From NCBI GenBank assembly GCA_027064095.1, contig JAMOQI010000036.1:31812-95811 (forward strand): a stretch of 64,000 nt of DNA. Reading direction: 5' to 3'. Made by a program: the position numbers and the translations under genes. Below the pieces are notes generated by a model. The model searched no databases and was not told where the DNA came from. It worked only from the letters and a program-made list of their open reading frames with translations. Origin of the DNA: Bacteroidales bacterium (GTDB lineage: Bacteria > Bacteroidota > Bacteroidia > Bacteroidales > UBA1556). Position 1 is the first letter of the stretch; each line of letters begins with the position of its first letter. Below, in pieces: positions 51,577-61,195 of the stretch.

Positions 51577-53943
51577 ATGATAAAAGTTTCTATTGCCGCT
51601 CTGATAATTATACTTGGCTTGCTAACTTCATGTACTCATGAAAAGGAGCCATTTCTAAATAAATATGAGGCTCCTATAATGGTTCAAAATTTAGATTATG
51701 GAACGAATATTCTACACTTATCAGATTTTATTTCTGATATAAACCGTATAGACTCGGTAGTTATTGATGGAGTAAAAATTCCCTTTTACCAATCAAAGAG
51801 GCTTATAGAATTCCAGGCTGATGAGTTTAAAAAACCATTATTGAAAATGGATATATGGATGAACTCTATTTCTACTGAGGTAATTTTGAAAAAGTCTTCA
51901 AAGAAAAAAGTAATGCTTAGCTTTAATCCACATGGTAAAAAGTATAAATCGGTACAAATAGCAGGTGTGTTTAATGGCTGGACACCTTCGCGTACATTAT
52001 TAGAGTGGCATGATACTGCCTGGCAGCAAGTTGTTTTTCTGGAGGATGGTAAATATCCATATCAGGTTGTTCTGGATGGTGAATGGATGCTTGACCCTGA
52101 TAATGATGTTACTGCTCCAAATGGACAAGGGGGATTAAATTCTGTATTAGTTGTAGGAGAAGATAATTTTGATAAACTTCCTAAACTTATTCCATTCTCA
52201 AAACAAAATGATAGTATAACCTTGGTTGTCCATAATAATCCGGAGCAATTAATGATGTTTTGGAATAATACAGAAATAGAAATTCCGGCTAATGCAAGAA
52301 ATAAATGGCAATTGAAGGTGAAAATACCTGAGCAAGCAAGAAACTATAAACTTTCATATTTGAGATTCTACTCGTCTAATAATTTTGGCACCGGTAATGA
52401 TGTTCTTATACCATTAGTCAAGGGGAAAGTAGTTGCAAATATTAAGCAATTACCACGTACAGCATGGCAAACAAATATTCTTTATAACGTTTTTATAGAT
52501 AGGTTTATAGATGGTGATTCTGTAAATAATAATCCTCTTCCCGATAGCATAGTGTTGCCAAAAGCTAACTATATGGGTGGTGATATGAAGGGAGTTATTA
52601 TTGCTGAAAATAATGGCTATTTTGATAGCTTGGGAGTAAATTCTCTTTGGCTTTCTCCGGTAGTTAAAAATACAGAAGGAGCCTATGGTTTTTGGCCTAA
52701 TCCGAAAACAAAATTCTCTGCATATCATGGATATTGGCCAACATCTTTTACACAAGTTAATCCTCATTTTGGTGATTCACATCAGCTTAAAACATTGGTA
52801 GAAGTAGCCCATAATAATAATATGAATATTTTCCTTGATATGGTTGCCAATCATGTTCATAAAGAACATCCATATTATATTGAACATCCTGACTGTGCTA
52901 CAAAATTGGAACTTCCTGATGGGAGTTTAAATTTAGAACGGTGGGATGAATATCGTCTTACAACGTGGTTTGATAAGTTTTTGCCAACATTGGATTTGGA
53001 AAGATCTGAGGTTGCCGAAATGCTTGCTGATTCTACTGTTTGGTGGGTGCAGGAATATGGTATTGATGGTTTCCGTTTTGATGCAGCTAAACATATTCCT
53101 TTGAGTTTCTGGCGGATTCTTACCAGAGAATTAAAGGATTCAGTGATTTTACCACAAAATAAACCATTATATCAACTTGGAGAGACATATGGTAGTAGCG
53201 AACTTATTGGTAGCTATATTAGTAACGGTTTGTTAGATGCTCAGTTCGATTTTAATGTTTATGATGCAGCTTTGAGTGGTTTTGCGGCAAATCAGCCTTT
53301 AAGTGGAATAGCAGATAAATTGAAGCAAAGTCTTAGAGCCTATGGCTATCACAATGTAATGGCTAATATTACTGGCAATCAAGACAAAGGAAGGTTTATT
53401 TCTTATGCGGGTGGAGACTTGCATTTTGATGAAGATGCTAAAGTAGCCGGTTGGACACGAGATATTGAGGTAGGAGATAAGATTGGATATAAAAAATTAC
53501 AGATGCTGATGGCTTTTAATATGACAATCCCGGGAGTACCGGTTATTTATTATGGTGATGAGTTTGGTATGCCCGGTGGGAATGACCCCGATTGTAGAAG
53601 AATGATGCGCTTTGGAAATAGTCTTAACGACTTTGAAAAGGAAAACCTTGAGATAACTAAAAAGTTAGGTAAAATTAGGAAATCGAATATGGCTTTGATG
53701 TATGGTGATATTTGTTATATCGAATCTTCAGATTATACTTTGAGCTATGCCCGCAGGTATTTTGATCAATATGCTTGGGTAGGTTTTAATAATTCTGATA
53801 CGGTAAAATTGTTTACTATAAACTTAGCTCCTGATATTCAACCTTATCAACTTGAGAGTAACTTTGGTAATGAAATAATAATTAATGTTGATACTGTACA
53901 AATAAAGATTCCAGCTTATTCTTTCGAAATTCTAAATCTATAA
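51577..53943 (+). CDS. GH13 amylase-family lipoprotein with CBM48/AMPK-type module
   Basis: The protein has 788 residues from ATG 51577; the track start at 51556 adds a short lead (MNLYNIK) and overlaps the previous gene. A lipobox (LLTSC) makes it a lipoprotein. A CBM48/AMPK-like module spans about 110-200 (VQIAGVFNGWTPSRTLLEW). The GH13 barrel carries DMVANHVHKEHPYY, GIDGFRFDAAKHIP (nucleophile Asp) and YQLGETYGSS (acid Glu). The third acid sits in NITGNQDKGRF, where the usual His before Asp is Gln. It may process branched or long maltooligosaccharides. Surface or periplasmic location is not decided by the signal. The next gene follows after five bases. Confidence 0.88.
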   Translation: MIKVSIAALIIILGLLTSCTHEKEPFLNKYEAPIMVQNLDYGTNILHLSDFISDINRIDSVVIDGVKIPFYQSKRLIEFQADEFKKPLLKMDIWMNSISTEVILKKSSKKKVMLSFNPHGKKYKSVQIAGVFNGWTPSRTLLEWHDTAWQQVVFLEDGKYPYQVVLDGEWMLDPDNDVTAPNGQGGLNSVLVVGEDNFDKLPKLIPFSKQNDSITLVVHNNPEQLMMFWNNTEIEIPANARNKWQLKVKIPEQARNYKLSYLRFYSSNNFGTGNDVLIPLVKGKVVANIKQLPRTAWQTNILYNVFIDRFIDGDSVNNNPLPDSIVLPKANYMGGDMKGVIIAENNGYFDSLGVNSLWLSPVVKNTEGAYGFWPNPKTKFSAYHGYWPTSFTQVNPHFGDSHQLKTLVEVAHNNNMNIFLDMVANHVHKEHPYYIEHPDCATKLELPDGSLNLERWDEYRLTTWFDKFLPTLDLERSEVAEMLADSTVWWVQEYGIDGFRFDAAKHIPLSFWRILTRELKDSVILPQNKPLYQLGETYGSSELIGSYISNGLLDAQFDFNVYDAALSGFAANQPLSGIADKLKQSLRAYGYHNVMANITGNQDKGRFISYAGGDLHFDEDAKVAGWTRDIEVGDKIGYKKLQMLMAFNMTIPGVPVIYYGDEFGMPGGNDPDCRRMMRFGNSLNDFEKENLEITKKLGKIRKSNMALMYGDICYIESSDYTLSYARRYFDQYAWVGFNNSDTVKLFTINLAPDIQPYQLESNFGNEIIINVDTVQIKIPAYSFEILNL

Positions 53944-53948
53944 ATACA

Positions 53949-55319
53949 ATGAAAAAAAATATTTTAATGTTACTTTTGTTCCCTTTTATGATGGTATCAT
54001 GTAATAATACGCAAACATCTGATAATCAAACTATGACAATTAACAAAAAACAGAAATTAGAACACCTGGATTGGACGAAGCATTCGAATATTTACGAAGT
54101 AAATATTCGCCAATACACTGTGGAAGGTACTTTTAATGCTTTTGATAAACATTTAGACAGACTTGCAAAAATGGGAGTTGATATCCTTTGGCTAATGCCA
54201 ATAAGTCCAATTGGAGAAAAGAATAGAAAAGGAAGCCTTGGTTCATATTATTCTATTAAAGATTACAGAGGAATAAATCCTGAGTTTGGAACAATGGAAG
54301 ATTTTAAAAATTTGGTAAATCATGCTCATAAGCTTGGAATGCATTTAATAATAGACTGGGTAGCAAATCATACTGCTTGGGACCATCCTTGGGTAAAAGA
54401 TCATCCGGAATGGTATCGACATGATTCAGAGGGAAATATAGAGTCTCCGTTTGATTGGACTGATGTAGTAGCATTGAATTACGAAAATCATGAGCTGTGG
54501 AAAGCTATGGCTAATGAAATGAAGTTCTGGCTTACCAATGCTGATATTGACGGTTTTCGTTGTGATGTAGCAATGCTCGTAAAAACTGAATTCTGGGATA
54601 GTGCAAGAGTTGAGTTAGATAAAGTTAAGCCTGTATTTATGCTGGCAGAGGCTGAATTGCCGGAGCATCATTTTCATGCATTTGATATGTCTTATGCGTG
54701 GGAAATGCACCATGTGTTTGCCGATGTAGCCTCAGGGAAAAAGCCTGCTACTGTTTTGAATGATAGGATAATACAAGATCGTCAACTTTTTAATACTGAC
54801 GATTATCGTATGCAATTTACTACTAACCACGATGAAAATACATGGAATGGTACAGAATACGAAAAGATGGGAGATGGTGCTAAAATTATGGCTGTTTTGA
54901 CATTTGTAATTCCGGGTATGCCATTGATTTACAGTGGGCAAGAGGCTGCCAATAAAAAGCGTCTGCGTTTCTTCGATAAAGATACATTAAACTGGGATTC
55001 CATTCCTTTAGCCGATTTTTATAAAAATCTTATAGATCTGAAAAATGAAAATAGTGCTTTATGGAATGGCGATTTTGGAGGCTCTTACCTCGAATTACCA
55101 ACAAATTGTCCGGAGCATGTTTTTGCTTTTGTTAGGGAAAAGGATAATAATAGAGTAGTTTTTGTTGGTAATATGAGTGATATCTCTCAAAATATTAAAA
55201 TTAGCTTTGGCGATTTTGCCGGTCAGTATCAGGATTGGTTTACTAAGGATAATGTTGAATTTATTGATACCAATGATTTTGTATTAGAACCTTGGCAATA
55301 TAATATATTTGTAAAATAG
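53949..55319 (+). CDS. Compact GH13 alpha-amylase lipoprotein
   Basis: A 456-residue enzyme with a lipobox (MMVSC, mature start NNTQTSDN) and little beyond the GH13 barrel. Motifs are WVANHTAWDHPW, DGFRCDVAMLV (nucleophile Asp), FMLAEAELPEHH (acid Glu) and FTTNHDENTWNGTE (Asp). It lacks an extra carbohydrate-binding module, so it probably acts on short soluble maltodextrins. It follows the previous GH13 gene by five bases and ends the three-enzyme operon; no plus-strand terminator was found. Confidence 0.9.
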   Translation: MKKNILMLLLFPFMMVSCNNTQTSDNQTMTINKKQKLEHLDWTKHSNIYEVNIRQYTVEGTFNAFDKHLDRLAKMGVDILWLMPISPIGEKNRKGSLGSYYSIKDYRGINPEFGTMEDFKNLVNHAHKLGMHLIIDWVANHTAWDHPWVKDHPEWYRHDSEGNIESPFDWTDVVALNYENHELWKAMANEMKFWLTNADIDGFRCDVAMLVKTEFWDSARVELDKVKPVFMLAEAELPEHHFHAFDMSYAWEMHHVFADVASGKKPATVLNDRIIQDRQLFNTDDYRMQFTTNHDENTWNGTEYEKMGDGAKIMAVLTFVIPGMPLIYSGQEAANKKRLRFFDKDTLNWDSIPLADFYKNLIDLKNENSALWNGDFGGSYLELPTNCPEHVFAFVREKDNNRVVFVGNMSDISQNIKISFGDFAGQYQDWFTKDNVEFIDTNDFVLEPWQYNIFVK

Positions 55320-55430
55320 AAGCTTTAGGTTAAGAATATATCAATATTTTATGGTATAAAAAAACGGAAGACTTTATAATAAGTAATAAGCTTTAGTACA
55401 GAGTGTAGTAAAATTCAGTATGTAAATAAA

Positions 55431-55467
55431 ATAAAAAAGCCTAACTGACTGAAAGTCAATTAGGCTT
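55431..55467 (-). terminator. Intrinsic terminator after tRNA-Leu
   Basis: Minus-strand reading: AAGCCTAATTGACT-TTC-AGTCAGTTAGGCTT followed by Ts (two mismatch/wobble positions). The plus strand lacks a T tract here, so it serves the tRNA unit. Confidence 0.8.
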
Positions 55468-55468
55468 G

Positions 55469-55553
55469 TACTCGGAGCGGGACTTGAACCCGCACGAGCG
55501 CAATGCTCATTGGATTTTAAGTCCAACGTGTCTACCAATTCCACCATCCGAGC
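55469..55553 (-). tRNA. tRNA-Leu (anticodon TAA)
   Basis: An 85-base class II tRNA: acceptor GCTCGGA/TCCGAGT, D arm with AATTGGTAGACACG, anticodon arm TTGGA-CTTAAAA-TCCAA giving TAA, a long variable arm (TGAGCATTGCGCTCG) and T arm GCGGG-TTCAAGT-CCCGC. CCA is not encoded. It is transcribed behind tRNA-Gly on the minus strand with a terminator-like hairpin between them. Confidence 0.93.
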
Positions 55554-55568
55554 AGAATTCTTCGCAAT

Positions 55569-55593
55569 AAAAAAGCGGTATTACCGCTTTTTT
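55569..55593. terminator. Symmetric terminator hairpin between the two tRNAs
   Basis: AAAAAAGCGGT-ATT-ACCGCTTTTTT has T tracts in both directions. It lies between tRNA-Gly and tRNA-Leu on the minus strand, so some transcripts may end after tRNA-Gly. Confidence 0.75.
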
Positions 55594-55602
55594 ATAAAGG
55601 TG

Positions 55603-55675
55603 AGCGGAAAACGGGACTCGAACCCGCGACCCTGACCTTGGCAAGGTCATGCTCTACCAACTGAGCTATTTCCGC
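55603..55675 (-). tRNA. tRNA-Gly (anticodon GCC)
   Basis: A 73-base cloverleaf: acceptor GCGGAAA/TTTCCGC, D arm GCTCAGTTGGTAGAGC, anticodon arm TGACC-TTGCCAA-GGTCA giving GCC, T arm GCGGG-TTCGAGT-CCCGT and discriminator T as usual for Gly. CCA is not encoded. The promoter lies at 55715-55743. Confidence 0.95.
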
Positions 55676-55714
55676 ATAATCTCAAAGAACTTCTGTTATT
55701 AATTTTTGAGGCTG

Positions 55715-55743
55715 CAAATATACATCTTTTTTGAGTTTTCAAA
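55715..55743 (-). promoter_or_regulatory. Promoter of the tRNA-Gly/tRNA-Leu unit
   Basis: On the minus strand TTTG (55743-55740) and TATATTTG (55722-55715) with 17 bases between. Transcription starts near 55708, about 33 bases before tRNA-Gly. Confidence 0.65.
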
Positions 55744-56134
55744 TCCTTTTTTTTAAAAAAATATATTTTTTTTTATTATAATTTATAATGAACACTATTT
55801 TAGTTAATTATATTTGATATTGTTTATTATTTTTTTAAAGATTCTTTCTCGGAAAATTTATTTGGACAATATATGTATTCTGCATTAATAATGTATTTTG
55901 CTTCGCTATTGTATAAATAATAAGAGTTAAATAATATTTTTTGTATTTAATTGTTTCTCTGTTGATAAATAAACACATTATAAATTAGAAAATTGTATTT
56001 TCCGGTTTAATCGGCACTATGATATTATTTTTATTCCATGTTTATATAAAATGATTTTTTGTTAATTTTATTTGCCGGATAGAATTATTATTAAATCCTT
56101 TTAAACAATTGTTATTTAGATCAGTATAAATTTC

Positions 56135-56142
56135 TAGTTTTG
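56135..56142 (+). promoter_or_regulatory. -7 box of the lipase gene
   Basis: TAGTTTTG followed by T matches TAnnTTTG, 40 bases before the ATG. A TTG at 56109-56111 is a weak -33 candidate. Confidence 0.45.
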
Positions 56143-56182
56143 TCATGTGACTTCACATTGCTGAATTAATAAAATTAAACAT

Positions 56183-57364
56183 ATGAAATATATAAAATGT
56201 ATTTTAATTCTTATTTTATTGAATATTTCAATATTCTCTAAAGCTCAGTTTGTAAATGGTTTCAGCGCAGAAGAGGCAACTGATATGATGGCTTTGAATA
56301 ATAGTTTTACTTTTATCAAAGTATTTAATACTGATACTGCTATTGTACCAAAATCTTATGAAAGAATTTATCGTAGTGGAGTTTTTGGCCTGGATAACCA
56401 ATATCAGATATGGAGAAATAACAATTTTGCAGTAATAAGTTTCCGAGGCTCAACTGCTAAGCAGGAAAGTTGGCTTGAGAATTTGTATTCAGCAATGATT
56501 CCTGCAGTAGGGAAGGTAATATTACCCGGTTCTGAAACTGTTGATTATAAATTCGCTTCCGACACTGCAGCTCATGTACATGCCGGTTGGACATTAGGTT
56601 TGCTATTTATGGTAAATGATTTGGTTTATCATATAAATAATCTCAATCATCAAGGTATCTACAATATTATTTTTACCGGCCATAGTCAAGGTGGTGCTTT
56701 GGCTCATCTTGCTAGAGCTTATTTCGAAAATTTACCAAAAGGGAGGATTAGTTCCAAAAATAGATTTAAAACTTATGCTTTTGCCAGTCCAATGCCAGGC
56801 AATAAAGTTTTTGCCAATGAATATAATAAACGTTTCGCTTTTAAGAATACAAGTTATAATATCGTTAATCCAAAGGATATAGTGCCTAGGATGCCTATTA
56901 CATTGTATAATGGTAAAGTCTTTGACCCTGAGCAAATTGGCAATCTTCTTATGAATAGTTCTTTTAGTAATGCTACCGGAATTATAGCTTCAAGGTTAGT
57001 TTCGAAGTGGTTTGTGAAAGACCCAAATGCTTATTATATCAAAAAGGCCGGAATTGAAGTTGAGGAGCAAGTAGAGAAAAAAATTGGTAAAATCGTTATG
57101 CCTAAATACTGTTCTGATCAATCTTATTCTCCATTAGAAAATAGAATGTTCCTTGGTCCTTTTAAAGATGTATTAAGACAACTTAAGGCCGATAGTGTAA
57201 ATATTGATTCTTTGAAATCTATTCCTTTTTATGGAAATAATATGACTATACAAACTGGTAGTTTCGCTCAGCATAAGCCTTTTAACTACTATCTGTATAT
57301 GCTGAAGGAATATTATCCGGATAAATATGTTGCTACTAGAAAGCATTATAGGATTATTGATTAG
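56183..57364 (+). CDS. Secreted class 3 lipase-family alpha/beta hydrolase
   Basis: A 393-residue protein with a signal peptide (ending FSKAQ). The Lipase_3 core has NFAVISFRGS (oxyanion region near 90), IIFTGHSQGGALAHLA with nucleophile Ser168, and IVNPKDIVPRMP, whose Asp is the expected second triad member. The C-terminal 130 residues, including a YYIKKAGIEVEEQVEKK helix, go beyond the minimal fold. It probably hydrolyses acylglycerols or related esters in the periplasm or outside. It is a single-gene unit with its own promoter, convergent with the peptidase-propeller gene. Confidence 0.88.
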   Translation: MKYIKCILILILLNISIFSKAQFVNGFSAEEATDMMALNNSFTFIKVFNTDTAIVPKSYERIYRSGVFGLDNQYQIWRNNNFAVISFRGSTAKQESWLENLYSAMIPAVGKVILPGSETVDYKFASDTAAHVHAGWTLGLLFMVNDLVYHINNLNHQGIYNIIFTGHSQGGALAHLARAYFENLPKGRISSKNRFKTYAFASPMPGNKVFANEYNKRFAFKNTSYNIVNPKDIVPRMPITLYNGKVFDPEQIGNLLMNSSFSNATGIIASRLVSKWFVKDPNAYYIKKAGIEVEEQVEKKIGKIVMPKYCSDQSYSPLENRMFLGPFKDVLRQLKADSVNIDSLKSIPFYGNNMTIQTGSFAQHKPFNYYLYMLKEYYPDKYVATRKHYRIID

Positions 57365-57440
57365 TATTGAAATTGGATAAGTTTCTGAGTCTAATTATTA
57401 GTTGATTGTGTGATTGTTATCAGATAAATATTTCGTCAGA

Positions 57441-60290
57441 CTACATATTTATGCTAAATAGAAATTGGAAAAACAAACTCTTTGAACTTGGCAGATAAGC
57501 TGAACGTATACCTAAATCAATAGGGGCAATTGTCCTTAATATGTGCATATCAAAGTTTATATCTGTTCCAAAAGATGAAAATCTAAATATTTCATTATCT
57601 CCATTGGTAGATTTTACTGTTAAATCATCACTATTAGCATAGTCGAAAAATATATTTGCCCTTATTCTTTTAAAATAGGCCAATCCGCCAATGCTTAAGT
57701 CGGGATATAACAACGGCAATTGATAGTTGAACTGATAGCTGTATAGTTTAGTGTTGCTATTTTTATTAACAAAGTTAATAGTGTTGAAATTAAGGCCTCT
57801 GGGAAGGCGAATAATATCAGAATATGATAATGAAGAATAATATTTCTTATTCTGGCAACCAATATAGATTTTTATATTATGATGCTTGCCAATTCCCGGC
57901 AAATAAGTGTTGGATTCAAAAGCAAAAACAGACCCGTAATCTAAATTGCCAAGAGGTGTATGTCTATAATCAATATTAATGTTCTGTCCAAGTCTGGGAT
58001 TAATTTCCAAATTACTTCTTTTTCGGTATGTATATGCATATAATCCATATCGAAACGATTGTATATTTTGTCCTACGGGAAAGTTGTCAGGAGTATCGCT
58101 ATTTTTACCAATTCCTTGATAAAGATATTCAACTAATGGCCTGATATAGTTGGAAAAAGCACCTTTGTTAAGTCTTATGCCTTGGCTTATTTGTAATCCT
58201 ATGCTTGTTTCGTTCCATGTATAATAAGTTTTACCTTGAGTGCCGTTATATGCGCCTCTCCTATCTTGATAACTACTTACAAATGAAATTCGTGGGTAAA
58301 GCGCTGTGTAATTTATTTCCGCAAAATATTTATTTACTGATTCGCTTAGGACATATTCATAGCCCATATTTAAATCTAAATTACTAAGTATATTCTGTGA
58401 TGAGAAAGTAAGTCCTGGATTTACTTCAGTATTGCTAGCATGTATTGCTAATGGACCCCAACTGTGGATGTTTAATAAATGTGCTGCTTTTGAGTATTTT
58501 GTTGATTTAAAATATTCTGTTTGTAAGTTTTGGGTTTGGATATTCCTATTTGAATCAATGATATAGGAATTGTAAAATTTAGGTTTCTCAATACTATTGT
58601 GAATAGGATAAATAGAATCTTTATGCAGATAGTTTATATTCCATCCGGAAGCTGAATAATCATCGTAAATAATACCGCTGTTATCAGTAGAAATAGCTCC
58701 AACACCATATCTTGCATTTGTTAACTGCTTGATATTATTATTTGAAAATCGATATTCAAAAATATTGCTTATGCCGGTTGAGTCAGATATAAATAGTACT
58801 GAACTATCTGTTGCTGCTAAACGGTTTCTGTAGACGAAACTAGATGAAATAATAGGTTTTACTTTTGATGTTTTTATTTCTAATTCGTTAATGCTAAATC
58901 CTTTATAATTTAATTTGTAGAAGAATAGTTTCTCTCCATTAGTACTAAACTCCAGATTTTTAATCTGCGATTCTATCTCGAAATCTCCTATAATTTTATT
59001 GTCTGCTAAAGAAATAAATACGATTTTATTTCTTCCTTTTTTATTAATTTCAATACAGGCAATTTCGTCTTTAACAGGATTCTTTACTACAAAAGTGTAA
59101 TTCGATTTATGACTTATCTGAGTTTTTTTTTCTTTTCTTAAATCATATCTCATCACGATATGATAGTTTACCTTTTCCCATCTGGGATGTGGCCTTTTTT
59201 CTATCCAAAAAATATTACTATCAGATAAACTAATATTAGAAATAGCTCCATAAGCTGTTGTAGCTATTGTGGTTTCTTTTTTTGTTGTGATATCAACATT
59301 AACTATTCTCCCAACTTCTCCTATTCCTGTTTTATACACAATCAAATTATTATTATTAATTTTTTGTCCAAAACGATATGAAGTATAGTATCTATCACTG
59401 TGTTTTAATAAAGTATCGGGATAAAAGTTTTGAATATTAAATTTCCATTTTTGTTTAAGTTCAGCCATACAACTTTTATAGAACTTACTCTTACGCATAC
59501 CACTTTGTTTGTAAATAGAGTGGGAGAAAGGAACAATATAATAAGGATTTCTTGCTACAAAATCTTCTGTGTTTTTCCAAAAATCTTCACCATATTTCTC
59601 TCTTCCTATTGTTACCAAATGATAACCGAGGCTGTAGTAATCTGGGACAAAACTTTTGTATGATCCTAAATATGCTTTATCGTAACTATAACGTCCATAT
59701 TTCAATAGTTGTGCTCTAAGAGGCATTGCAAAATCGGCCATTCTGCCTCTTCCTGTACTGCTTAAAGCGGTTTCTATTGCTACAGCATCTCCTTCGAGAT
59801 ACCAGAGTGGTAAATAAGCTCCTAATACTACCGAAGTGCCTGATTCTCCAAAAATATATCCGATAAGTTTTGTTAGTCCTTTGTTTAAATGGTCAATCTG
59901 AACTACATGTCGGTATTCGTGTAAAGCCAATTGCTCAAACCAATCTTCGGCATAGCTTGTCTGGTCAGGTGTGGAATGAACTTCCATACGGCGAGGAGCC
60001 CATATTACCATGGCGTTAGAAGTTGCTGATTCAAAGTGCATAATGATTTTTATCTTACGTACTCTCTTGCTTAGGTCTTTGGGAACATTTATACTTGCCC
60101 ATTTTAACTTATTGGCAAAATATTGTGCCTTTTCTTCTGCAAAGTCAGGAAATATTAGTCTAAAATGCTCAGTATCTATTTGCCGGTATTTTGTTGAAAA
60201 TCGATCTTGCCCGGTATTGTAGAATTGAGCTTTCGAATATAAAGCTCCAAAAAGTAATATAAGAATTACAATATATTTCCCTAAGCTCAT
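57441..60290 (-). CDS. Secreted gluzincin-type metalloprotease with propeller and C-terminal barrel-like domain
   Basis: A 949-residue protein with a signal peptide (ending YSKAQ). Residues about 25-290 are a peptidase_MA-like domain with zinc motif HEYRH (124-128) and Glu166 in LWYLEGDAVAIE 38 residues on, the gluzincin arrangement. Residues about 300-620 are a TolB/PD40-like beta-propeller (repeated SLADNKIIGDFEIE-type strands). Residues about 640-949 are alternating beta strands ending in FQFLFSINM, which looks like an outer-membrane barrel. If so, the enzyme would be anchored by its own barrel. Its start overlaps the stop of the upstream membrane-protein gene by one base (TAATG), so the two are coupled. 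Substrates are unknown. Confidence 0.8.
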   Translation of the reverse strand: MSLGKYIVILILLFGALYSKAQFYNTGQDRFSTKYRQIDTEHFRLIFPDFAEEKAQYFANKLKWASINVPKDLSKRVRKIKIIMHFESATSNAMVIWAPRRMEVHSTPDQTSYAEDWFEQLALHEYRHVVQIDHLNKGLTKLIGYIFGESGTSVVLGAYLPLWYLEGDAVAIETALSSTGRGRMADFAMPLRAQLLKYGRYSYDKAYLGSYKSFVPDYYSLGYHLVTIGREKYGEDFWKNTEDFVARNPYYIVPFSHSIYKQSGMRKSKFYKSCMAELKQKWKFNIQNFYPDTLLKHSDRYYTSYRFGQKINNNNLIVYKTGIGEVGRIVNVDITTKKETTIATTAYGAISNISLSDSNIFWIEKRPHPRWEKVNYHIVMRYDLRKEKKTQISHKSNYTFVVKNPVKDEIACIEINKKGRNKIVFISLADNKIIGDFEIESQIKNLEFSTNGEKLFFYKLNYKGFSINELEIKTSKVKPIISSSFVYRNRLAATDSSVLFISDSTGISNIFEYRFSNNNIKQLTNARYGVGAISTDNSGIIYDDYSASGWNINYLHKDSIYPIHNSIEKPKFYNSYIIDSNRNIQTQNLQTEYFKSTKYSKAAHLLNIHSWGPLAIHASNTEVNPGLTFSSQNILSNLDLNMGYEYVLSESVNKYFAEINYTALYPRISFVSSYQDRRGAYNGTQGKTYYTWNETSIGLQISQGIRLNKGAFSNYIRPLVEYLYQGIGKNSDTPDNFPVGQNIQSFRYGLYAYTYRKRSNLEINPRLGQNINIDYRHTPLGNLDYGSVFAFESNTYLPGIGKHHNIKIYIGCQNKKYYSSLSYSDIIRLPRGLNFNTINFVNKNSNTKLYSYQFNYQLPLLYPDLSIGGLAYFKRIRANIFFDYANSDDLTVKSTNGDNEIFRFSSFGTDINFDMHILRTIAPIDLGIRSAYLPSSKSLFFQFLFSINM

Positions 60291-61168
60291 TATTTATTAT
60301 GTGTACTGTGATTCGATAGATAAAGCTCCTTTTTATTCATTTGTTGATATATTAAGGTAAGTAAAAATACAAATATTATTGCTGCTGATGCAATAATGGC
60401 ATTGTAGTAAACAGGAGCGTTTAGAGATAGTCGAAGCATTACAGTTGCTAGTGCAAAACCTGAATTTCTAAATAAAACCATATAATTATAATTGTAACGA
60501 AGCGATACAAGAACTATTAATATGTCAGAAAAGATAAGAATAGTATAAAAAACAGAGAAAAATTTATATGTGCCGGCATGAGAAATATACAAATATCCAT
60601 CCTGTATAGCTAGAAGTATAAAAGCAAATAAAAGCAATATAGATATAAATTTCTTTGTTTGTGTAAATCTAAACTGGTCATTTTCATCAAGTGTTATTTG
60701 TTTTGAGGTCCTTATTCTTCTAATCATAAATATGCCGAAGAAAATAAAAATTGCAGAAAATGAATCTGCAAACATATGCATTATGGTGTTTAAACTTGAT
60801 TCCCATTGTATTGGCTCAGTGAAATGACTAAATTCTTTAAAGGCATTTCTTAATAGTATTAATGATATGATTTCAAATTGTTTGTGAACTGATTTTGCAA
60901 CTGAGTAGGGAAGAGTGAATATTAAACTCAGTACTTCGAAGGTAAGAAGTATTATAAATGCAATTTCAATTGCAGCAAAGTGGTTTTTTGGAATATAATT
61001 GCCGATAGTTTCAGGCAATAAGCCCCATAATTGAAGTTGAATAATTATAATACTAAGGATAAAACTTATAACTATAGCTGTTCCTAAAACTCTATGATTA
61101 GTATCACTTTCCCAGTAATTTTCAATTTTGTTGTAAGAACTTGCAAAAAAATCAATTAACTTTCTCAT
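60290..61168 (-). CDS. Polytopic inner-membrane protein of unknown function
   Basis: The protein has 292 residues from ATG 61168. The track TTG at 61198 lies in the promoter -7 box and is rejected. Eight or so hydrophobic helices are visible (for example VLGTAIVISFILSIIIIQL, FAAIEIAFIILLTFEVLSL, FSVFYTILIFSDILIVLVSL), with a charged loop near 165-185 (RRIRTSKQITLDENDQF). It lacks a motif for a known transporter or enzyme. It is coupled by a one-base overlap to the metalloprotease-propeller gene downstream, suggesting a role in that protein's biogenesis or signalling, without direct evidence. Confidence 0.7.
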   Translation of the reverse strand: MRKLIDFFASSYNKIENYWESDTNHRVLGTAIVISFILSIIIIQLQLWGLLPETIGNYIPKNHFAAIEIAFIILLTFEVLSLIFTLPYSVAKSVHKQFEIISLILLRNAFKEFSHFTEPIQWESSLNTIMHMFADSFSAIFIFFGIFMIRRIRTSKQITLDENDQFRFTQTKKFISILLLFAFILLAIQDGYLYISHAGTYKFFSVFYTILIFSDILIVLVSLRYNYNYMVLFRNSGFALATVMLRLSLNAPVYYNAIIASAAIIFVFLLTLIYQQMNKKELYLSNHSTHNK

Positions 61169-61195
61169 ATAATATGAATTACCTAATAATAATTG

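Larger units (their letters stand above)
55676..56182. other. Divergent intergenic region (507 bp) between tRNA-Gly and the lipase gene
   Basis: The left end holds the minus-strand tRNA promoter and the right end a plus-strand promoter for the lipase. The 380 bases between are extremely AT-rich with long T and A runs and show no gene, repeat or hairpin that I can support. Confidence 0.55.
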
